Below, piece by piece: positions 4,719 through 8,719 of a DNA stretch of 8,719 bases (the stretch's first letter is position 1; each line of letters begins with the position of its first letter). This DNA comes from Acidobacteriota bacterium (GTDB lineage Bacteria > Acidobacteriota > Terriglobia > Acidiferrales > UBA7541): contig QHYO01000343.1 in NCBI GenBank assembly GCA_003224135.1, forward strand, positions 1 to 8,719, given 5' to 3'. The translations under genes were made by a program, and so were the position numbers. A model generated the notes under the pieces. That model did not search any database. It was not told where the DNA came from and was given only the letters and a program-made list of their open reading frames with translations.

Positions 4719-5023
4719 AGCGGTTGACCGAGGTCTACCTCGGACCGACCGGATGAAGACATCGGCAGGTCGAGGTCATTGTCCGGTGATTTGGAGTCGG
4801 CCTTCGACATCAGGGCGACGTGACTTTGCCCCGGACATTTGAAGGCGTCTTTAAGTCTTCGGTGGGCTGCTGAGTACGCCAGCCGCAACCGTTCTTCGGT
4901 CGCACGCTCATCATCGAGTTCAAGGCGGCCGCGGGCGAGGCGCTCGCGATCTCAATCCCAAGAGCCGAAGCGCCAGCGATCCGCTATTTATGCCGTATGG
5001 GCTGATCGTGCCCGACGTTCCAT
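4715..5023 (-). pseudogene. Decayed minus-strand frame with two in-frame stops
   Basis: The frame is open on the minus strand from 4951 to a TAG at 4715-4717 and encodes a protein-like, charged helical stretch (RERLARGRLELDDERATEER, then LRLAYSAAHRRLKDAFKC) and a polar tail. It has no good start codon. Continuing upstream in the same frame gives a TGA (4952-4954), eleven codons (IADRWRFGSWD), a TAA (4988-4990), and an ATG at 5023 opening MERRARSAHTA. It therefore looks like a gene broken by two nonsense changes. Its end meets the end of the frameshifted Tyr-rich gene within four bases, as for an original convergent pair. Small RNA 2 ends six bases upstream of the ATG. The family is not recognised, and a chance open frame is the main alternative. 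Confidence 0.3.
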
Positions 5024-5028
5024 GAGGT

Positions 5029-5058
5029 AAAGAGAGCCCCGGCTTCTCTGCCGGGGCT
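5029..5058 (-). terminator. Intrinsic terminator of small RNA 2
   Basis: On the minus strand AGCCCCGGC (5058-5050) pairs with GCCGGGGCT (5043-5035) around AGAGAA, followed by CTCTTT. The stem matches the small RNA 1 terminator almost base for base. Confidence 0.75.
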
Positions 5059-5104
5059 TCAGGTCCGATCAATCGTGCGTCCAAGGGATTGCTCCCCTAG
5101 ACGC
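5029..5104 (-). ncRNA. Putative small RNA 2 (diverged inverted copy of small RNA 1)
   Basis: The predicted transcript is about 76 nt on the minus strand. It opens with a 12-bp hairpin, 5093-5104 pairing with 5077-5088 around the loop GCAA, a stable GNRA tetraloop. The terminator follows. Against small RNA 1 the 5' arm GCGTCTAGGGGA is identical. The 3' arm differs at three positions, each of which keeps a pair (U-G in place of U-A, G-C in place of G-U, and an outer G-C in place of G-U), and the loop differs. The linker is shorter and little conserved. The gene is divergent from the Cys4 protein gene at 5227, with the tandem boxes between them. Confidence 0.6.
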
Positions 5105-5109
5105 TCTGA

Positions 5110-5182
5110 TTTCTATCCCAAAGCACAAATCACACAAATGGCTGTCCAAAAAATGCAGGTCGGTGTCCAAAAGATGCAGGTC
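5110..5182 (-). promoter_or_regulatory. Promoter of small RNA 2 with two 21-bp-spaced boxes
   Basis: On the plus strand TGTCCAAAAAATGCAGGTC (5143-5161) and TGTCCAAAAGATGCAGGTC (5164-5182) are direct repeats 21 bases apart with one difference. They point to a minus-strand -10-like TAGAAA (5115-5110). The segment GTGATTTGT plus CTTTGGGATA between boxes and -10 is shared with the small RNA 1 promoter. As there, no -35 hexamer is evident. The boxes also lie 45 to 84 bases before the start codon of the plus-strand gene at 5227 and could control both directions. Confidence 0.6.
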
Positions 5183-5226
5183 AAAACAATCGTTCAGCTT
5201 TGTATTACTCCTTAAACAGGAGACCA

Positions 5227-5463
5227 ATGTGCGTCGAAAGGAAAGCAGCCATGAAAAGGTGCGCTCTATGCCATGGAAGGCTGGGATTGGGCGCCCGCTT
5301 CCGTAATATATGGAACGGTCGTTGGTGGGTTCATGTTCGGTTTTGTTCGGCTCGTTGCGAAGGCATTTATGCGGTCAGGCGAAACGAGGCCGCCAAACGG
5401 CGCTGGCACACTTTCCTCGCTCGTGGCAATTCGCCGAACAGACTGGTTGGCCCCACTGCATAG
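5227..5463 (+). CDS. Small Cys4 (zinc-finger-like) hypothetical protein
   Basis: The 78-residue product has C12-x2-C15 and C40-x3-C44, with the second pair in the wording FCSARCEG, like the FCS/TRASH-type treble-clef zinc fingers. Between them lies an aromatic stretch (RFRNIWNGRWWVHVR), and a basic helix follows (NEAAKRRWHTFLARG). Zinc binding and a small structural or nucleic-acid role are reasonable inferences. From memory, close relatives starting MKRCALCHGRL occur in Bradyrhizobium. I chose the ATG at 5227 because AGGAGACCA precedes it; the ATG at 5251 (MKRCALC, with AAGGAAAGCAGCC before it) is an equal rival and would give 70 residues. It is divergent from small RNA 2 and may share its tandem boxes. 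Confidence 0.7.
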   Translation: MCVERKAAMKRCALCHGRLGLGARFRNIWNGRWWVHVRFCSARCEGIYAVRRNEAAKRRWHTFLARGNSPNRLVGPTA

Positions 5464-5919
5464 ATAGCTTAATCAATCCATCGTCGTAGAGGTAGTGGCA
5501 CCGCCACCGCCGCTCGTCACTAAGAATGGCCGACAGGGCTTGCGCTTCGGCGCGACGAACATTGTCCTCAACGAAAGCTTTGGGCGCTGGCTGTGGCGGC
5601 TGGGATGACGACGGCGGAACTGTTCTACCGCTTCGGTTTTCCAAAAAATTACCGCGCAGATCGCAGCACCGCTTGGGTTGTCCATAGACTTGAACCACGT
5701 GGAAGGGCTCTGCTTCTTCCCTGAGGAACTGACCACTGAGCGGCTGCAAGCGACGACCGAGCACGGCGTTCGTGGTCGGACCGTTCGTGACGTCATTCAA
5801 TCGAACGTTCCGGCAGACAATGACGTGAAGTATCCGATGCTGCTCCCCCTGTACAGCACTATGGGCCTTTTGTGCTCACGGACAGCAGACGCGCGGCTCA
5901 CTCCTTCTCGTGGGGTCGC
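5464..5919. other. Unassigned stretch of about 450 bases
   Basis: Several open frames cover this region on both strands. None shows a recognisable domain, a good ribosome-binding site or a consistent composition. A minus-strand frame (5375-5800) holds a protein-like piece (NVRRAEAQALSAILSDERRW) but overlaps the Cys4 gene. A short plus-strand frame from 5604 (MTTAELFYRFGFPKNYRADR) ends after 39 codons. A sequence at about 5636-5650, TTTTCCAAAAAATTACC, resembles a single half of the 21-bp boxes. The region probably contains remnants. Confidence 0.4.
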
Positions 5920-6117
5920 ATGATTCAACCCTACGACTTAGTGACGGCGCTCGATCTGCAGGACCTCATGCTCTTCTTCTGGTTCACGCTGTTGTTCGAC
6001 CTGCCTCGATACATCCTGAGCGCGATTGCTCTGGCTTGTGTGCCGTGGCACTCGCCGTCGCCCAAACGCTACAGTACCAGCGCGGTTGTGGCCGGGCATA
6101 ACGGGTTGGCTTTATGA
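5920..6117 (+). pseudogene. Truncated family 2 glycosyltransferase, N-terminal fragment
   Basis: The frame from the ATG at 5920 encodes 65 residues. MIQPYDLVTALDLQDLMLFF leads into a membrane helix (about residues 14-42, WFTLLFDLPRYILSAIALAC), then a linker and SAVVAGHN. The last motif is the first strand and nucleotide-binding start of a GT2 (GT-A fold) glycosyltransferase, where family members continue with GHNE and some 250 or more further residues. Here the frame ends four residues later (GLAL, then TGA), so the catalytic DxD region and everything after it is missing. From memory the wording matches membrane-anchored GT2 proteins of Bradyrhizobium. It is a non-functional remnant as an enzyme. 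Its stop overlaps the start of the LysR-type gene as ATGA. Confidence 0.65.
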
Positions 6118-6437
6118 ACCTCGCACAAATCAATTACTTTCTGGCGTTGTGCGAGGCAGGAACATTTACAGGCGCGGCTGCGATCTGCGGTATTTCCCAA
6201 CAATCACTTTCAGCTGCAATTCGGCGATTGGAACACGAACTCGGACGTCCCTTGTTCAATCGCGGACGGCCTGTCCGGCTTTCGCCACTCGGCGAAGCCG
6301 TCAAACCGCATTTCGACGCAATCTTGCGCGAGATCGACAAGGTACATCAGCTGAGTTCCGAACATATAACGCATTCTGGAAATGACCAAGGACGAGAAGC
6401 CGATCCATCTGACGGCGTCACCTGCGCGAGGCGATGA
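6114..6437 (+). CDS. LysR-type DNA-binding domain without effector domain
   Basis: Residues 1-65 form a typical LysR-type winged helix-turn-helix. MNLAQINYFLALCEAGTFTG and the following AAAICGISQQSLSAAIRRLE carry the two DNA-contact helices, and LGRPLFNRGRPVRLSPLGEAV is the wing region. A linker helix follows to about residue 82 (HFDAILREIDKVHQ). Then the sequence turns polar and unlike the family (SEHITHSGNDQGREADPSDG) and stops at residue 107. Full LysR proteins have about 300 residues, so the effector-binding domain is absent. I recall short HTH-only LysR relatives in rhizobia, so it may be a genuine small regulator; otherwise it is a truncation. It could bind DNA without a ligand. Its start overlaps the glycosyltransferase remnant, and its stop overlaps the next gene, both as ATGA. 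Confidence 0.7.
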   Translation: MNLAQINYFLALCEAGTFTGAAAICGISQQSLSAAIRRLEHELGRPLFNRGRPVRLSPLGEAVKPHFDAILREIDKVHQLSSEHITHSGNDQGREADPSDGVTCARR

Positions 6438-6874
6438 GTGATGACCGTTTGAAAGGCGTCCACCAAATGACCGGGCGACACCAAATGCGAACCTTGATGA
6501 TGATTGCGATGCTCATCCTATCCGTCCCATGTGCGGAAGGCCACGACATCTACAGCGGATTAATGGATCGTCTTGGAGAGTCGAGCTGCTGCAATGAAAT
6601 GGATTGCCGTCCGGCGCATTACCGGGTCACTTCGGCCGGTGTCGAAATGTTGCTCGATGACGAGTGGGTCCGCGTGCCCAATGATGTAATTCAATATCGC
6701 AGCCTCGCTGGCGACACCGGCGAAACCCGCGGCGGACATTGGTGTGGCGTCACGTATTGGAAACAGCAGGATCAGGTTTCGGGGTTCGAGTATCCGCCAA
6801 CTCTGAATCATCCGGAATTGCATCCATCCGGGTTTTCCACTCGTTGCGTGATCCTGCCGCCGGAACTCTTCTGA
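6434..6874 (+). CDS. Exported Cys-rich hypothetical protein, paralogue of 2-328
   Basis: Function unknown. Counting from the ATG at 6434 the product has 146 residues, with a signal peptide core at about 18-36 (MRTLMMIAMLILSVPCAEG) before HDIYSGL. The mature part has CC-x4-DCRP, a stretch about a displayed value (DDEWVRVPNDVIQYRS), GGHWCGVTYW, and TRCVILPPELF at the end. The five mature Cys positions match those of the protein at 2-328. The ATG at 6434 overlaps the LysR stop (ATGA), with GAGG in front, which favours coupled translation; the ATG at 6485 would give a more standard signal peptide but has no good ribosome-binding site. Disulfides or metal binding in the periplasm are inferred. The neighbouring LysR-type protein could control it. 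Confidence 0.75.
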   Translation: MSDDRLKGVHQMTGRHQMRTLMMIAMLILSVPCAEGHDIYSGLMDRLGESSCCNEMDCRPAHYRVTSAGVEMLLDDEWVRVPNDVIQYRSLAGDTGETRGGHWCGVTYWKQQDQVSGFEYPPTLNHPELHPSGFSTRCVILPPELF

Positions 6875-6897
6875 AAGTGAGATTGGGGAGGCAGCAA

Positions 6898-7023
6898 ATG
6901 TCAAGGGCGACTGAGTCCATCGGCCCTCGGGTCATAGGCAGCCATCACTCACGGAAGAACACAAGAACAATCGCCTTGGGACAAACAGAGGGTCGCGCCA
7001 TGACATTTCCAGCCCGCGGTTGA
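6898..7023 (+). CDS. Small hypothetical peptide gene (41 aa) with strong ribosome-binding site
   Basis: Not recognised. The 41-residue product begins MSRATESIGPRVIGSHHSRK and continues NTRTIALGQTEGRAMTFPARG. It is basic and polar, with no signal or membrane segment. The ATG at 6898 is preceded by GGGGAGGCAGCAA, an almost ideal ribosome-binding site, and it starts 23 bases after the stop of the Cys-rich gene, so it may be the last member of that operon. The site and position are the arguments for it; the residue sequence alone would not be persuasive. Confidence 0.45.
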   Translation: MSRATESIGPRVIGSHHSRKNTRTIALGQTEGRAMTFPARG

Positions 7024-7114
7024 GCACGGCCAGTTTGGCCGTCAGCGTGATCATTGCCTCCTGGCCTGAAGCCGGGAAGCGCCGTCCATTGTCGCAGGGG
7101 AACCGGAGCGTGAG

Positions 7115-7345
7115 ATGGCAAAGAAATACCCCGTGCTCTACACGATACTCGTGTGGATCGGTATTGCGGCGTTCGGCTTCATGATGTTTTACGGCATGTA
7201 CATTTTGAGTTTTCTCCCCGAGATTCCTGCGAGCGACGGGGAGGTGCGCCAGTTGTTCATCGAAACCGGCGCGGCAATCGTTGCGCTCGGCGCTACGAAC
7301 CTCATCTATCTCGGCATGTCACTGTGGCGCAACCGCGCGGCATAG
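7115..7345 (+). CDS. Small two-helix membrane protein (76 aa)
   Basis: The product has two clear transmembrane helices, about residues 7-33 (YTILVWIGIAAFGFMMFYGM) and 49-70 (IETGAAIVALGATNLIYLGM), joined by an acidic loop (PEIPASDGEVRQ). Positive residues flank the ends (MAKK at the start, WRNRAA at the end), so both termini probably face the cytoplasm. The ATG at 7115 follows CCGGAGCGTGAG, an adequate ribosome-binding site. No family is recognised. It stands alone between the peptide gene and the cytochrome gene, and about 250 non-coding bases follow it. Confidence 0.65.
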   Translation: MAKKYPVLYTILVWIGIAAFGFMMFYGMYILSFLPEIPASDGEVRQLFIETGAAIVALGATNLIYLGMSLWRNRAA

Positions 7346-7593
7346 CCACCGCCGACGAAGTGATCGAATAATCATGCAACCGCGCATGTCGGTAACAAGG
7401 TCGGCTGATTGGGGTGAAGCAGACCTAATGCAGGCGTGCAACCATTCAACAACGGGGCCGAGGGTCATCATGCCTCTGCGCACCAGCGTCGTCGCATTCG
7501 CGGCAACAATATCTCTTGGCACCGATGACGATCGGCCGAGGGACACTCACATCCATTCTTGTTTTCACTGCCATTGAAGCAATGGAGGGGCAG

Positions 7594-8478
7594 ATGTTTC
7601 GTCTCGGAACATTAGGGTTCGCAGGTTTGCTGGCGGCGACCACCGCGGCCTTAGCACAGACGCCGACCGAGCGCGGGCAATATCTCGTCAACTCGATATT
7701 GGCTTGTGGCAACTGCCATACGCCGAAGACTGCGAGCGGGGAGCCGATATTGGAGAAGGAATTATCGGGCGGTCTGGTCTTCAATACGCCCGCCTTCGAC
7801 GCCACTGCGTCGAACATCACGCCTGACCAAGAGACCGGGGTTGGAGCTTGGAGCGACGCGGAAATCAAGGGCGCCATTACGCATGGAGTTCGCCCGGACC
7901 ATGGCCGGCTCGCGGGCGTGCCGCTGGCAGCGGTCATGCCTGTCAATTTTTACAAGGCGATGCTGCCACGCGATCTCGATGCGGTAGTCGCTTATCTTCG
8001 CTCAGTTAAGCCGGTACACAATGCGGTAGCAGACCCGGTCCACAAAGCGCCGGTGCACCGGGAGGCATATCCCGACGCCGAAAACGGATTTACCGAGGCG
8101 GCACTTCGCGATCCGATTAAGCAAGGGGCCTATCTCGTGACGTTGGGCCATTGCATGGAGTGCCATTCCGCTTGGCAAAGGGGAGTTTCCGATCACATCA
8201 ATGGCTTTGGCAAGGGCGGCAGACAATTTGCTCCCACGCTCGTTAAAGGCTTCCCGAGCACATGGGAGGGTGCGAAGGCAAGAAACATCACATCACACAA
8301 AACCGCTGGAATAGGTGCTTGGAGCGACGCGGACATCAAGCGAGCGATCACACTGGGGGTACGGCCTGATGGTACGCGGCTCAAGCCCCCAATGGACTTC
8401 GCCTCATATGCCAAAATGACCAATGCCGACCTTGAAGCAATTGTCGCGTACCTCCGCACCGTGCCCTCGCTTGAGTGA
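7594..8478 (+). CDS. Exported diheme cytochrome c
   Basis: The 294-residue product is exported by a signal peptide (residues 1-21, ending AALA before QTPTE) and acts in the periplasm as an electron carrier. It has two class I cytochrome domains. Domain 1 has the heme motif CGNCH (38-42) and a likely axial M115; domain 2 has CMECH (187-191) and a likely axial M267. The domains are internal repeats: each has NIT, then GAWSDA-[E/D]-IK-x-AIT-x-GVRPD, and each ends D-x-[D/E]-A-[V/I]-VAYLR. Such diheme proteins serve as electron-accepting subunits for periplasmic or membrane dehydrogenases, including molybdenum hydroxylase and alcohol or aldehyde types. No dehydrogenase gene is in this window, so the partner is unknown. 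The ATG at 7594 has GGAGGGGCAG in front; an in-frame ATG at 7516 would add 26 residues before the signal peptide and is unlikely. It is intact and has the best coding character in the window. Confidence 0.95.
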   Translation: MFRLGTLGFAGLLAATTAALAQTPTERGQYLVNSILACGNCHTPKTASGEPILEKELSGGLVFNTPAFDATASNITPDQETGVGAWSDAEIKGAITHGVRPDHGRLAGVPLAAVMPVNFYKAMLPRDLDAVVAYLRSVKPVHNAVADPVHKAPVHREAYPDAENGFTEAALRDPIKQGAYLVTLGHCMECHSAWQRGVSDHINGFGKGGRQFAPTLVKGFPSTWEGAKARNITSHKTAGIGAWSDADIKRAITLGVRPDGTRLKPPMDFASYAKMTNADLEAIVAYLRTVPSLE

Positions 8479-8719
8479 ATCTGAAGGTGATCGAGTAAAA
8501 GGGTACTAATGACCGCTGTTGAGGCACTGAACGGACATATCGAGGGCGAGCTCGCCACTCCGCTTTCAGGGCAAAGCGAAACGGAGCCCGGTCGCGCAGG
8601 GCGCGGATGCCGGTAGGGCTCAATCAGCGGGTGCCATAGGTCCGTTCTGGGTCAGAGTCGGTCATTCGACGATGTCCGCTCAATGTCCGGATTGCCCCTG
8701 CGAGCGGACATCAGCGTCT
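8479..8719. other. Non-coding end of window with small hairpins
   Basis: No firm gene is seen. A 35-codon frame (8509-8616, MTAVEALNGHIEGELATPLS) has AAGGG upstream but no other support. The stretch contains the palindrome GGCGAGCTCGCC (8545-8556) and the hairpin CGCTTT/AAAGCG (8561-8566, 8573-8578), neither followed by a T run, so no clear terminator for the cytochrome gene is visible. Confidence 0.35.
8671..8712. repeat. 11-bp inverted repeat at window end
   Basis: GATGTCCGCTC (8671-8681) and GAGCGGACATC (8702-8712) are perfect complements around a 20-base spacer that itself contains ATGTCCGG. From memory, ATGTCCGCT-type motifs are common in intergenic DNA of rhizobia, so it may be part of a dispersed element. 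No T run follows. It could be an operator or a transcript hairpin. Confidence 0.5.

Noticed and set aside
4839..5030. Plus-strand Arg/Ser-rich frame of 63 codons
   Set aside because: It is the antisense of the decayed minus-strand frame and small RNA 2 terminator, with composition typical of a GC-rich shadow.
1837..5182. Tandem TGTCCAAAA boxes read as terminal repeats of an IS21-like insertion sequence
   Set aside because: IS21-type ends do carry multiple short repeats starting TG, but here the similarity between the two loci continues beyond the boxes through promoter, hairpin and terminator, and no transposase is present. It stays the main alternative for the boxes alone.
5164..5200. Partial nod-box likeness (GATG followed by AAAACAATCG)
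   Set aside because: The spacing is about three bases short, the ATC-N9-GAT pairs are missing and the ATTTTACCAATC end is absent.
5636..5650. Single copy resembling the box, TTTTCCAAAAAATTACC
   Set aside because: It is not paired at 21 bases, lacks the GGTC part and has no promoter nearby.
7374..7577. Plus-strand frame of 67 codons before the cytochrome gene
   Set aside because: No ribosome-binding site and incoherent composition; CFHCH near its end resembles a heme motif only by chance since it ends the frame.
1..8719. CRISPR arrays, tRNA or rRNA genes, replication origins
   Set aside because: No regularly spaced identical repeats, no tRNA T-loop context, no rRNA-like stretches and no iteron clusters beyond the two box pairs.

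Overview
The window looks like an accessory, decaying stretch of an alphaproteobacterial chromosome, most likely Bradyrhizobium or a close relative. This is inferred from the style of several proteins (the 1374-1649 small helical protein, the 5227-5463 Cys-pair protein, the 5920-6117 glycosyltransferase start, the 656-1066 receiver domain). No database search was possible. There are no large operons and no intact transposase. The window holds tiny genes, gene fragments, dispersed repeats, strong GC-rich hairpins and several likely small RNAs.

Region by region. 1-530: the end of a Cys-rich exported protein and a small helical protein. 590-1070: a 43-bp repeat and a minus-strand orphan receiver domain. 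1374-1649: a small helical protein. 1650-2000: a second repeat copy, a candidate minus-strand structured RNA, then a plus-strand small-RNA unit with two 21-bp-spaced promoter boxes, a 12-bp 5' hairpin and an intrinsic terminator. 2044-2229: two tiny one-helix membrane peptides. 2276-2318: the third repeat copy. 2422-3341 (minus): a 56-aa protein, a small winged-helix-like protein and an exported protein of 19-residue repeats. 3461-3920: a third tiny membrane peptide and a basic 69-aa protein. 3921-4317: non-coding, with hairpins and a CRP/FNR-like palindrome. 4318-5023: two converging damaged reading frames. 5029-5182 (minus): a second, diverged, inverted copy of the small-RNA unit. 5227-5463: a Cys4 small protein. 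5464-5919: unassigned. 5920-6874: a truncated glycosyltransferase, a LysR-type DNA-binding domain without an effector domain, and a paralogue of the first Cys-rich protein, joined by ATGA overlaps. 6898-7345: a small peptide gene and a two-helix membrane protein. 7594-8478: an intact exported diheme cytochrome c. 8479-8719: non-coding, with inverted repeats.

The best candidate for an undescribed system is the pair of small-RNA units at about 1837-1989 (+) and 5182-5029 (-). They share the order tandem boxes, -10 region, 5' hairpin, variable linker and terminator. Most changes between them in the hairpin keep the base pairs. The units face each other about 3 kb apart, one with tiny membrane peptides just downstream, the other divergent from the Cys4 protein gene. 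A regulatory link among these is inference only.
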